The notes below the pieces were generated by a model. That model was not told the origin of the DNA. It ran no database searches and saw only the letters and a list, made by a program, of their open reading frames with translations. A stretch of DNA of 64,000 nt from an uncultured Sphaerochaeta sp. (lineage in GTDB: Bacteria; Spirochaetota; Spirochaetia; Sphaerochaetales; Sphaerochaetaceae): positions 829,757 to 893,756 of the forward strand of contig NZ_OY763408.1 of assembly GCF_963667405.1 (NCBI RefSeq), read 5' to 3'. Position numbers and translations under genes: made by a program. This document shows, piece by piece, positions 26,698 to 34,871 of this stretch (position 1 is its first letter; every line of letters starts with the position of its first letter).

Positions 26698-27645
26698 ATG
26701 AATCCCTATCTGAAAGAGTATGAGTGGTCGAACATTGCAGCAATGCTCAGGAACAACAAGGCAGAGCCGAAACAAGAGTTGGAAGACCTGCGTGGAAAGC
26801 TTGTAGTTATTACCGGTGCAACCTCTGGCATAGGGTATGAGACTGCCCACCTGTATGCCTCTCATGGTGCCAATGTGCTGATGATCAACCGCAGCAAGGA
26901 GAAGTCCGAACTTCTGAAACAGGAGCTGGAAGACACCCATCAGATCCAGTGCACCTACTTCCTTGCTGATTTTTCCCATCTCAAGGAGATTCATGCAGCG
27001 GCTGAGATGCTGGCCCGGCTTCCTACGCCTATTGATGTCCTGATCCACAATGCCGGGGTGTACAACACGAAGCTGCGCTTCACTGACGATGCTATTGAGG
27101 AGGTGTTCCAGGTGAACTACCTCGCCTCCTTCATCATCACCTACCGTCTGATGGAGAAGCTGAAGGGCCAAGAGAAGGCGAGAATCATCTATGTGAATTC
27201 GGAGGGCCATCGATTCGCCCTCGCCGGATTGAAGCTTGATGACCTTCGTTGGCAGAAACAGCACTATACCGGCCTGAAGAGCTATGGATCTGCAAAGACG
27301 GCACAGCTGCTCTCCTTGTTTTCCTTTGCCAAGATTTTCGAAGGTAGTGCTGTCACGATCAATGCCATGCATCCTGGGGATGTGAAGACGAACATGGGGG
27401 AGAACAACGGAAAGCTCTACCGTTTTTTCAAGCACCATATGATCAACCCCAAATCCCGTTCTCCCAAGCTCTCAGCCCAGGCACTCTACTACCTTGGGGT
27501 ATCGGATGAAGTGCGGGAAACAACTGGTAAGTTCTTCAACTTCACCACCTTGGAGACTCCTGCCCCCCATGCGCTTGACCAAGCCATGGCAGAGAGGTTG
27601 TGGGAGAGGAGTGTGGAGATGGTGTTTGGTGGTGAAACTCTCTGA
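26698..27645 (+). CDS. Short-chain dehydrogenase/reductase
   Basis: 315 aa. The cofactor motif is TGATSGIG (about residues 39-46), the HNAG motif lies near 119, the catalytic Ser is in YVNSEGH and the YxxxK pair in YGSAK, so it has a full SDR active site. Its shape resembles retinol-dehydrogenase/WW-domain oxidoreductase-like SDRs. The substrate is unknown. GGAAGG precedes the ATG and the gene ends just before a hairpin terminator that marks the end of the chromosomal block before the prophage. Confidence 0.9.
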   Translation: MNPYLKEYEWSNIAAMLRNNKAEPKQELEDLRGKLVVITGATSGIGYETAHLYASHGANVLMINRSKEKSELLKQELEDTHQIQCTYFLADFSHLKEIHAAAEMLARLPTPIDVLIHNAGVYNTKLRFTDDAIEEVFQVNYLASFIITYRLMEKLKGQEKARIIYVNSEGHRFALAGLKLDDLRWQKQHYTGLKSYGSAKTAQLLSLFSFAKIFEGSAVTINAMHPGDVKTNMGENNGKLYRFFKHHMINPKSRSPKLSAQALYYLGVSDEVRETTGKFFNFTTLETPAPHALDQAMAERLWERSVEMVFGGETL

Positions 27646-27650
27646 ATACG

Positions 27651-27690
27651 AAAAAACTCACCCGCATCATTATCGGTGAGTTGGTTGATA
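27651..27690 (+). terminator. Hairpin after the short-chain dehydrogenase gene
   Basis: AACTCACC (27655-27662) pairs with GGTGAGTT (27675-27682) around a 12-nt loop, with A-run before and GGTTGATAAAA after. The T-run is poor on the plus strand, better on the minus strand (TTTTTTCG). Confidence 0.6.
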
Positions 27691-27860
27691 AAACATTATA
27701 ATAGAAAGAATAATGCCGAAAGCGGGCAAAACTCACACAAATTCCACATTTCTGTCTTTTCCGACATAATCGAAGCCGCCTCAAGCCCCCTGATTTTCTC
27801 CTAACTTTGAGCAAGTTATACTCAATATCTGGCGTGTACACTATACACAAATGTACACTG
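27691..27860. other. Probable left chromosome-prophage junction region
   Basis: 170 nt without a gene. It contains GTGTACA (27834-27840) and TGTACAC (27852-27858), an inverted repeat with an 11-nt spacer that lies just before the late promoter box. No tRNA or repeat shared with the right part of the window was found. Confidence 0.4.
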
Positions 27861-27907
27861 TCTCGTTACCTCCAATCATGCAGATTCTCTTGTCAAAAGA
27901 CTAAACT
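27861..27907 (+). promoter_or_regulatory. Predicted phage late promoter A (tail/lysis operon)
   Basis: Box TCTCGTTACCTC (27861-27872), a 29-nt gap and TAAACT (27902-27907) as -10, with no -35 at the usual place. The same 12-nt box precedes the portal operon and terS. Transcription would start just before the AGAGGA ribosome site of the first tail gene. Confidence 0.65.
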
Positions 27908-27924
27908 TTTGCTTAGAGGATGCT

Positions 27925-29031
27925 ATGAGTACAGTAGTTGATGACAGGCTTGGAAGGACAATATACGCAGATAATATCAAATTGGTGAAGGGCGTTTCAA
28001 GGAAGACACCCTCCTCTTCGCTTGAGCGTGCGGGCCTTCAGATTCTTGCAGTTGACCGTAGCGACCTGTATTCACAGCTCCGCTTGATGGGTTCTGACAA
28101 TATCATTACGCCTTTGGAGAAGAAGGCGCTTGAGCGGGAATGGATCAGTCTCAACTCTTCCCTAGCTTCCACCATCCAGAAGATCGGTGAGTACGATATC
28201 AGCGAAGATACCACCACGCTTGCGATGTACGAAGCATTCCACGCTCTTGAGGCCTTCCTTGCAATTGTCCTTGACCTTACCAAGATGGAGTCGAATACCG
28301 ACATAACCAACCTCGGCAATATCAAGGACTTTTTCCAAGCCTACTATGACAGCAAGACTATTGTTGATGAGCGCATCTTCAGACTTGAGACCGGGTTGCT
28401 CAGTGGTCTTGATTACAGGACCAAGTACACCGTAGTCATCACCAGCTCCACCGGGGCCTTCGCTCTTGCTGATGGCTCAGACACCACCCTCAGAGCTTCT
28501 GTCCACCATGAGGGTGTGGATGTAACAGATAACTATCTTGATATTGATTTCACGTGGCACAGGATCACCGAAGACAGGGCCTTGGATGCTTCCTGGAGAT
28601 TAGGCAATGACCTTTCGGGGAAGATCCTCACCATCAACAAGGACGACCTCGTTTCCAAAGCGGCTACATTCAGCTGCACCTTCAAACATTTTTACAGCGA
28701 CACCATGTATTTCCAGAGTGTTGGTCATATCAGTCTTTCGGAAGAAATCCCTGCTGAGGATGCTATCTCTGTGCAGATATTCTCCTCCAATGGGGACACC
28801 TTCAGATCGGGACAGTGCTACACGACCATGACCGCAATCGTGTGGCAAGGCAAAGAGGATATCACTCACACGCTGGACGAATCGAAATTCAACTGGAGCC
28901 GAAACAGTGGGGACCCCATCGCTGATGAGCAGTGGAATACCTCAAGCAAGGCCGTTGGACGGAAGAGTATTCTGCTCACTCCCGATGATGTAAGCAGTCG
29001 CTCTGTCTTTGTATGTGACGTTGACCTATAG
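27925..29031 (+). CDS. Phage tail protein with two Ig-like domains
   Basis: 368 aa. Residues 1-165 are mostly helical and not assigned to a family. Residues about 168-268 and 270-368 are two similar beta-rich units (VITSSTGAFALADGSDTTLR ... AATFSCTFKHF and QIFSSNGDTFRSGQCYTTMT ... SRSVFVCDVDL), each ending in a strand with a Cys, as in phage Ig-like modules. Such modules are displayed on virion surfaces and bind carbohydrates. First gene of the rightward late operon, with its ribosome site AGAGGA. A tail or fibre-associated role is inferred from position. Confidence 0.65.
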   Translation: MSTVVDDRLGRTIYADNIKLVKGVSRKTPSSSLERAGLQILAVDRSDLYSQLRLMGSDNIITPLEKKALEREWISLNSSLASTIQKIGEYDISEDTTTLAMYEAFHALEAFLAIVLDLTKMESNTDITNLGNIKDFFQAYYDSKTIVDERIFRLETGLLSGLDYRTKYTVVITSSTGAFALADGSDTTLRASVHHEGVDVTDNYLDIDFTWHRITEDRALDASWRLGNDLSGKILTINKDDLVSKAATFSCTFKHFYSDTMYFQSVGHISLSEEIPAEDAISVQIFSSNGDTFRSGQCYTTMTAIVWQGKEDITHTLDESKFNWSRNSGDPIADEQWNTSSKAVGRKSILLTPDDVSSRSVFVCDVDL

Positions 29032-29043
29032 GAGAAAAAGGAT

Positions 29044-30072
29044 ATGGCGAAAGCTTCAGGCTCTTTTACGATTATGGACTACAACGATGGGATTACCCTG
29101 CTTGGAAGCATTGAGGCAAACCATCCTCGTACCGTCCTGTATGATACCGCTACCCAGACGTACAATCCGTCATGGGCTACCACCGCTCTCTCTCTTACCC
29201 CCAAGCTGACCAAAGCCGGGAGTGCTACCGATCTTGTAGCAACCCTTGTATCTGGTGTCTGGAAGAGACGAATTGCAGGAGGTAGCTGGGCTGACGTGGT
29301 GACTGGTTCCAATGGGGAAACCATTGCTGCTTCCACCAAGATTCTCACCGTCAACCAAGACAAGATGACAGGGAGTATCTGGCAGGTCGAGTACAAGTTC
29401 GTTGCTGTCTACCACGACCCCATCCTCAATGTTGACCTCACCTATGAAATGGTCATCTCTTTCAACCGGGTAGCAAACGGTACTTCATTTGTTGTCGCAA
29501 GGGCATACGCTCCTTCTGGCAACCAGTTCAAGAACAGCCTCCCTGCAAGCCTGCCCATCAAGGCAGAGCTTCTCAGAGGGACTACCGCTGATACCACCAG
29601 TCTCACCTATGTTTGGGAGAAGACCACCAATGGTTCCACTTGGACCGTGGTATCCGGGCAGACAACCAACACCCTTACCGTCACCCCTGCAATGGTAGAT
29701 AGCTTTGCAATGTTCCGCTGCAAGATCACTGACACTGACGCTTCGTCCGACACACATAGCCAGACGTTCATCTCTGAGGGAATAACGATTCTTGATGTGA
29801 GCGACCCTTATCAGGTGGTGGTGCATTCCAGTGCCGGAAACTTTTTTGTGAATGGTACAGGGAGCACTGTGCTGACTGCAAAGGTCTACCAGAACGAAGC
29901 AGAAATCGATGCGGCGGGGACAACCCTCTCTTACTCATGGACCGCAACCAACAAGGATGGGACCAACATCACCAGCATTGGTGGTATCACCTTCCCGAAA
30001 TCCGGCAAGACACTCACTGTCACCCACGACATGGTAAGCGTTAAAGCCTCGTTCTTCTGTGAAGTAAACTGA
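29044..30072 (+). CDS. Phage tail protein with three Ig-like domains
   Basis: 342 aa made largely of repeated beta units of about 100 residues: around 10-140, 150-235 (VARAYAPSGNQFKNSLPASL ... SFAMFRCKITD) and 250-342 (VVHSSAGNFFVNGTGSTVLT ... ASFFCEVN). Each unit resembles the C-terminal units of the previous gene, which suggests tandem duplication. It lies 12 nt after that gene and 9 nt before the collagen-like fibre gene. Surface display on the tail is inferred. Confidence 0.65.
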   Translation: MAKASGSFTIMDYNDGITLLGSIEANHPRTVLYDTATQTYNPSWATTALSLTPKLTKAGSATDLVATLVSGVWKRRIAGGSWADVVTGSNGETIAASTKILTVNQDKMTGSIWQVEYKFVAVYHDPILNVDLTYEMVISFNRVANGTSFVVARAYAPSGNQFKNSLPASLPIKAELLRGTTADTTSLTYVWEKTTNGSTWTVVSGQTTNTLTVTPAMVDSFAMFRCKITDTDASSDTHSQTFISEGITILDVSDPYQVVVHSSAGNFFVNGTGSTVLTAKVYQNEAEIDAAGTTLSYSWTATNKDGTNITSIGGITFPKSGKTLTVTHDMVSVKASFFCEVN

Positions 30073-30081
30073 GGAGGGTAC

Positions 30082-32628
30082 ATGAAGGCTTCTGCATCGA
30101 TCACTCTGAGCCATGTTGTTGATGGACTTACAACGTTCTACCAATACGCAAAGAACACCAGCAACACCACCGCCCCTACTACAGGGTGGTCCTCTACCAT
30201 GCCTACAAGTGAACCTAACAAGTTCATCTGGCGGCGTGAGGGAATGGCTCGGAGTATCGGTGAGGTGTCTTCCTGGAGTACCCCGATGTGCCTTACCGGG
30301 GCAACTGGTAGTTCTGGTTCTCCCGGTGCCCAAGGGCCGAAGGGCGATACAGGTTCTACTGGACCCCAAGGACCTCAAGGCAATGCTGGGGCTACTGGTC
30401 CTCAAGGCCCAAAAGGGGATAAAGGAGCGCAAGGGCCGCAAGGCCCCCAGGGACCGATGGGCAATCCTGGGCAACTTGGCTTATATGCAAATGGCACCAC
30501 CTTGTATCTCAAGGGATTCGCTGATGATGGGACGCTTACAGCCTCTACCGGGAATATTTACGGCGATGCGCAGAGGCTTGTTGTCCCTGCTTATTCTCAA
30601 GCACTCACTGCCGATGGGCAGGGATATGTCACCTTCAATGGTAGTACAGTCCAATTTGCAAAGCTTGTCGCTGATGGGACTTCAAAGCGGTGGATTCCTT
30701 ACAATGGAGGAGATTCCATTGGGGAAGGATTCTGGGTAATTGGCTCGTTCATCAAGAACGGCTCTTCAATCTACAACCTCCAGATGGCATTCCCGGAAAG
30801 GTCGCAGCAGTTTGAGCGCTCACATTTCATGGATATCCTTGCAAGTGGGGATATGCAGAACATTAATAAATGGGCAGAGGCAAATGGTGTTACGCAAGTC
30901 TTTGAGAAGATTGCTGTACTTGAAGCATTTATTGATGAGCTAACGGCTAACAAGGCCTTTATTGCAGATTTCGTAGCAAATATGGTTACTGTTGCATATG
31001 CCTTGAAAAGTGGCAAGTATGACACCGGGTTGGGTTTCAAGCTTGATGCAGAGGATGGCTCATTCCAGATTGTTTCAGGAGAAACTACAATTCGGTTGGA
31101 CCCGCAGAACGGAATACTTGTTCAAGTAGGTGGGTCAACGGCTTTCCAGGTCAAGCTTGACGGGAACTTCATTTTCCAAAACAACATCATGGCAATTTCT
31201 CAAGGGTCAGGTGACTTATACAAGAATATTACATTTGGAATGCAGGGTTCCGTACTGTATCAGAATCTAAAGAGCCAGCATAGGTCGGGATTGCTATCAA
31301 CATCCTATGCGAGGTCTTTCTCTGCTGTCTATGCAAAGGAAATGTTGGTTGCTGAATACGCAAACCATTATTATAAGCTTAGCGGTTCGGGGTTGGCAGG
31401 AATATCTATTGCTGGAGCTTTTAGGAATGGGAGCAATATACGTGTAATCTTCAAAACGGGGATTACGGTTGATCATGAATGGTGGAATGGGAGTTCCGTA
31501 TCATCGGAGCGAATTTCGCCTAGTTTTAGTATGCTTTCAACCAACAATGGTTCTAGTTGGTCTGTCTCGACTGTAGGTAGCCCTGGAAATATCTCATATG
31601 TTACTAGGAAGTACGGTCTGGGGTTGGGGCAAAGCGGGACTGCTGCTCTGATATGTAGCTATGGCACTGCATTGAATAGTGTGGTTGGCACAACACATTC
31701 TCATTATTTCAAGGCCTTTGACGGATGGACGTATGACAGCGCGGTTAGGTTCATGATCCTTATGATGAAAGCTCCTGAAGCGGAAGGGGTAGGGACTCTG
31801 GTTCTGGTGAAGAAGCCTTCAGACAGCACCACTACCGCTCAAGAAGAAGTTTCCCTCAATGGGTTGGTTGGCAAACAAAATATTCATTGCAAGATTCTGG
31901 ATATTGATGGATCAAACGCCGTGATATTTGGTGAGAACGGATTTGTAATCGTCAGCAACAATCTGACGACATGCTCTGCTCTGAAGACTGATTTGATCGG
32001 AAATATCAATGGGTTCATGTATGTGAATAACCTTTTGTATGTGCGATCACGCATCGATAATCGCATTTTTGAGGTATCTGCGTCTGGAATCACTGAGGTA
32101 AACATTGCATTTATTGATAACCCAATAGTAATTGATGGAATGATTGCAAGAGGGCAGGATTTTGCGTCATCACAAAATACTAGTATTCAGATAAATTGCA
32201 CATTATCTCGGACTGGGGCTAATTCACCACTTGAGATGGGAGGTCTCTATGGATTTCCCATATATGACTATTCAACAGGTCAGTTCTCCAATTATTTTAA
32301 TACTTGGATTGTTGGAGCGGGTGATTATTTTACAGCAAGAATCATTACTTATGCTAAGCAATCTGTAGCTATCGCTCCATCGAATATTGCATCGAGTACG
32401 TATGGCCAACACGAATTGCTGATTGTTGATAACTACAAGGCGACTGTTTCTAATGATGGGTTGGGTGTCGGGTTTTCTTTGGATGCTGAAATATCAGAAA
32501 CATTTGAATTCAAATCGCCTGTCAAAGTTACCACTCTTGAGTCCTCAGAAAAAATCACCGGATACGTAAATGGAGATGCTAGTGGAGCTGTCAATTCATA
32601 CAAGGTATGGGGAGCAGTAGCTAACTGA
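30082..32628 (+). CDS. Collagen-like phage tail fibre protein
   Basis: 848 aa. After about 70 N-terminal residues there is a run of roughly 19 Gly-X-Y triplets (about residues 73-131, for example GPQGPQGNAGATGPQGPKGD), which should form a triple helix as in many trimeric phage fibres. The remaining 700 residues are beta-rich and probably hold the receptor-binding part; LGFKLDAEDGSFQI and LGVGFSLDAEISETFEF are similar stretches near 325 and 805. GGAGGG precedes the ATG. The next gene starts inside its stop codon (TGATG). Confidence 0.8.
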   Translation: MKASASITLSHVVDGLTTFYQYAKNTSNTTAPTTGWSSTMPTSEPNKFIWRREGMARSIGEVSSWSTPMCLTGATGSSGSPGAQGPKGDTGSTGPQGPQGNAGATGPQGPKGDKGAQGPQGPQGPMGNPGQLGLYANGTTLYLKGFADDGTLTASTGNIYGDAQRLVVPAYSQALTADGQGYVTFNGSTVQFAKLVADGTSKRWIPYNGGDSIGEGFWVIGSFIKNGSSIYNLQMAFPERSQQFERSHFMDILASGDMQNINKWAEANGVTQVFEKIAVLEAFIDELTANKAFIADFVANMVTVAYALKSGKYDTGLGFKLDAEDGSFQIVSGETTIRLDPQNGILVQVGGSTAFQVKLDGNFIFQNNIMAISQGSGDLYKNITFGMQGSVLYQNLKSQHRSGLLSTSYARSFSAVYAKEMLVAEYANHYYKLSGSGLAGISIAGAFRNGSNIRVIFKTGITVDHEWWNGSSVSSERISPSFSMLSTNNGSSWSVSTVGSPGNISYVTRKYGLGLGQSGTAALICSYGTALNSVVGTTHSHYFKAFDGWTYDSAVRFMILMMKAPEAEGVGTLVLVKKPSDSTTTAQEEVSLNGLVGKQNIHCKILDIDGSNAVIFGENGFVIVSNNLTTCSALKTDLIGNINGFMYVNNLLYVRSRIDNRIFEVSASGITEVNIAFIDNPIVIDGMIARGQDFASSQNTSIQINCTLSRTGANSPLEMGGLYGFPIYDYSTGQFSNYFNTWIVGAGDYFTARIITYAKQSVAIAPSNIASSTYGQHELLIVDNYKATVSNDGLGVGFSLDAEISETFEFKSPVKVTTLESSEKITGYVNGDASGAVNSYKVWGAVAN

Positions 32629-33137
32629 TGGCATGGGTAACTGGTGAGCTGATTACAGCGGCAAAACTCAATGCTGAAAACACAGGCAAGTACACCAACT
32701 ATCATTGTGAACATACGGCGGGTAAAGCCTCAATCAATGCAACCTACACCTATATGCACCAGACAACAGGCAGGATTCTCTATTTGCGGACGAAGGGCAC
32801 TTCGTATTGGTGGGCTGAAGGGGATGGGATTGTGTACTTCAGAAACTCTGTTGGTGCGGTCACTGAACATGTTCTTTGGTATGAATCCGATACTACGAGC
32901 AGAACGATTGAACGAACCATCTACATGGAGACCTTTGGTCATGGTCCCGGTTGGTACAGTGCGAGAGTATGGGTCAACAGAGGGTGGGCAGACATTGATA
33001 TGTATTGGGGTCAAGACAACTGTTGGGTAGGGGGGAGATTGGTCTATTACGACAATCCTACCACCAGCGGGAATCGGATCATCGGAGAGAAATTGACAGC
33101 AGCAGTCCTCAACACAGGGCGTGTTGGGGTGATGTAA
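32628..33137 (+). CDS. Phage tail-associated protein
   Basis: 169 aa. MAWVTGELITAAKLNAENTG resembles the short segment found near the ends of many phage tail-fibre proteins (ITAAKLN). The remainder is aromatic and beta-rich (YWWAEGDGIVYF, RVWVNRGWADIDMYWGQDN), typical of a fibre tip or attached lectin-like protein. It overlaps the fibre stop by one base, so it is translated with it. Confidence 0.65.
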   Translation: MAWVTGELITAAKLNAENTGKYTNYHCEHTAGKASINATYTYMHQTTGRILYLRTKGTSYWWAEGDGIVYFRNSVGAVTEHVLWYESDTTSRTIERTIYMETFGHGPGWYSARVWVNRGWADIDMYWGQDNCWVGGRLVYYDNPTTSGNRIIGEKLTAAVLNTGRVGVM

Positions 33138-33147
33138 GGAGGAGAAA

Positions 33148-33471
33148 ATGGAATTTGAAGGCACTGAGATGACTATGAGAATCCTCAAGGATGGAAACGT
33201 CCTGATGGAGCAACCTCTTTCCCGGTTCATCAGCCAGGAGGGAAACTTGTCCCTTGGGATTAAGAGCAAGCAAATGCTTGATATCCCGATGGTCTTCATG
33301 GGTGTGTATGATATTGAAATCATCCTCCCCGGACAGACGATTGTGAAGAAGGGTATCTACAATTCATACAATTATGTGGTGTTCTCCAGCACAGTCAAAG
33401 ATGAGGATGGTCAGGAGAGGACCTATCTCGATTGCTCTGACAACGGCTTGTTGTTCAGGATTTTGGGGTAA
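33148..33471 (+). CDS. Small phage protein of unknown function
   Basis: 107 aa, beta-rich (MRILKDGNVLMEQPLSRF, YDIEIILPGQTIVKKGIYN). AAGGAGGAG precedes the ATG and the lipase gene begins 4 nt after its stop. No family recognised; a small accessory of the tail fibre is possible. Confidence 0.6.
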   Translation: MEFEGTEMTMRILKDGNVLMEQPLSRFISQEGNLSLGIKSKQMLDIPMVFMGVYDIEIILPGQTIVKKGIYNSYNYVVFSSTVKDEDGQERTYLDCSDNGLLFRILG

Positions 33472-33475
33472 GTAC

Positions 33476-34105
33476 ATGAAGACACACCTTGAGCTTGCAA
33501 AGCTTTTCAAAGAAATTGACCAGTGGGATACCATCGGAACCGATACTCAATATCGCATTCTTGACTACCCCGATGAGGTAGTCATCATCTTCTGTCCATC
33601 CAATTCAAAGGCTGATTGGAAGATTAACTTTGCATTCCCCAAAAAGCCCTACAAGCAGATGCCGACTCCATTCTATGTGCATGGAGGATTCTTGGAGGAA
33701 TGGAAGAAGATCAATGATTTCTTCCTCAAGGCTGCTGCTGACTTCGATAAACCGATCACTCTGACAGGCTGGTCATATGGGGGAGCTATGGCAACGCTCT
33801 GCTACGAGGATTTTTGGTTCAACTTTTTCCACGCACGAACCAACATGCGCTTGATTACGTTTGGATCACCAAGAGTGATTGGGGCAAAGAACTTCAAGAG
33901 TATCGAGAATCGCTTCAATGGCGCCGTATTGTACGCAAATGGAAGCGATGTCGTAACGTGTGTCCCTCCGGCGGTTCTTGGATTCAGGCATGTTCGCAAA
34001 CTCACGAGAATTGGGGATAAACTTGGTTTGGTTGGTCTGTTCAATCCCAAGAAGTATCATCATATCGATGGGTACATTGAGAGTCTGGGGGAGACAAATG
34101 AGTGA
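33476..34105 (+). CDS. Class 3 lipase-like hydrolase
   Basis: 209 aa from ATG 33476. It shows the lipase class 3 alpha/beta-hydrolase core: FYVHGGFLEEW, the nucleophile elbow TGWSYGGA (Ser100), LITFGSPRV, NGSDVVTCVPP (Asp158) and HHIDGY (His195/196), so a complete Ser-Asp-His triad is present. It has no signal peptide. The holin-like gene overlaps its end by 8 nt, so it occupies the place where an endolysin would be expected. It may cut membrane lipids at lysis or act on the surface as part of the tail. Confidence 0.8.
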   Translation: MKTHLELAKLFKEIDQWDTIGTDTQYRILDYPDEVVIIFCPSNSKADWKINFAFPKKPYKQMPTPFYVHGGFLEEWKKINDFFLKAAADFDKPITLTGWSYGGAMATLCYEDFWFNFFHARTNMRLITFGSPRVIGAKNFKSIENRFNGAVLYANGSDVVTCVPPAVLGFRHVRKLTRIGDKLGLVGLFNPKKYHHIDGYIESLGETNE

Positions 34106-34409
34106 ACCAGTCATATTAACTCTTATTGGAGGGGGTATTGCGCTGCTTAATGGCCCAATACTCCTTGCCATATTCAATAATCACATAAAGAAAACTGATG
34201 AGACAAAGAAAATCAGAGAGGATATCAACAAGCTCTCAAAGGTTGTGGATAGAATCGGTGATGGATTGAACATTGGGTTGCGTAATGACAAGGTGATTTT
34301 TGAAGCGTTGAGGAAAAACAGTATCAACGGAGAGTCTGAACGCCAGGAACAGATAATGGATGAGTATTTTACAAATTGTGCTATTCTAGGGTTCAGCAAA
34401 AAGGACTGA
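34098..34409 (+). CDS. Holin-like small membrane protein
   Basis: 103 aa from ATG 34098 (MSEPVILTLIGGGIALLNGP). One hydrophobic segment at residues 5-25 is followed by a charged coiled-coil tail (KKTDETKKIREDINKLSKVV). This single-span, basic-tail layout is seen in class III holins and related phage membrane proteins. It overlaps the lipase gene by 8 nt. The open frame begins further upstream but that part is a shadow of the lipase gene. Confidence 0.6.
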   Translation: MSEPVILTLIGGGIALLNGPILLAIFNNHIKKTDETKKIREDINKLSKVVDRIGDGLNIGLRNDKVIFEALRKNSINGESERQEQIMDEYFTNCAILGFSKKD

Positions 34410-34415
34410 ACCCTA
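34387..34415 (+). terminator. Hairpin at the end of the tail/lysis operon
   Basis: TAGGGTTCAG (34387-34396) pairs perfectly over 10 bp with CTGAACCCTA (34406-34415), loop of 9 nt. It overlaps the stop codon of the holin-like gene. There is no T-run, so it may be a weak terminator or an mRNA end stabiliser. Confidence 0.5.
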
Positions 34416-34460
34416 ATCCTACATCAAAATGAAGGAAGTAACTCAGAAGTAAACAGCCTA

Positions 34461-34661
34461 TCAAACATAGGATGTCATCTTCCACCAAGCACCTTTGTCG
34501 CATGAGTTAATTGGTGGAAATTTTTCTCCTGTTTCAAGTGTGATACTCTTCTCTGCTTCCGTAGGAGATGGTGAACGAGTTCCGTCAGTATACCCATCCC
34601 AAGCATAACGTGCGTGAGCAGGAGAGTCCTGTCCTGTTTTGTACCTTTCACCTATTGGCAT
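34461..34661 (-). CDS. YjzC-like small protein
   Basis: 66 aa. The pattern F/Y-K-T-G-Q-x-x-P near the start (YKTGQDSPAHARYAWDGYTD), then LETGEKFPPI, C, KGAWWKM matches the small YjzC-like family of unknown function, found in bacteria and on mobile elements. GGAGG lies 7 nt before the ATG. It is the first cargo gene after the lysis cassette, on the opposite strand. Confidence 0.65.
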   Translation of the reverse strand: MPIGERYKTGQDSPAHARYAWDGYTDGTRSPSPTEAEKSITLETGEKFPPINSCDKGAWWKMTSYV

Positions 34662-34871
34662 GATTTGCCTCCTATAGACAGTATAGGCACTTTTAGCGAC
34701 AAATCAATGATTGTTTTATCATAATTAATTCTAGGGAGTTCACTCATAAGTAAAAGGAATAGAAACAGTTGGAAAGATTTATTAGACATAATAAATTGAA
34801 ATATCATTTCTTTGGCTTTGTGAACCTGCTATAATTCCAGATAACACATAGAAAATTTTAAGAGGCTAAAG
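34662..34871. promoter_or_regulatory. Divergent promoter region with extended -10
   Basis: 210 AT-rich nt between the YjzC-like gene and the DUF2971 gene. For the rightward gene an extended -10 TGCTATAAT (-10 at 34830-34835) is present with a weak TTTCTT -35 (34807-34812). Confidence 0.45.

Noticed and set aside
30300..30475. DNA tandem repeat or CRISPR-like array
   Set aside because: The periodicity comes from Gly-X-Y codons of the collagen-like fibre. No CRISPR array was seen in the window.
32628..33137. Variable protein of a diversity-generating retroelement
   Set aside because: No C-type lectin ending, template repeat or reverse transcriptase is visible in the window.
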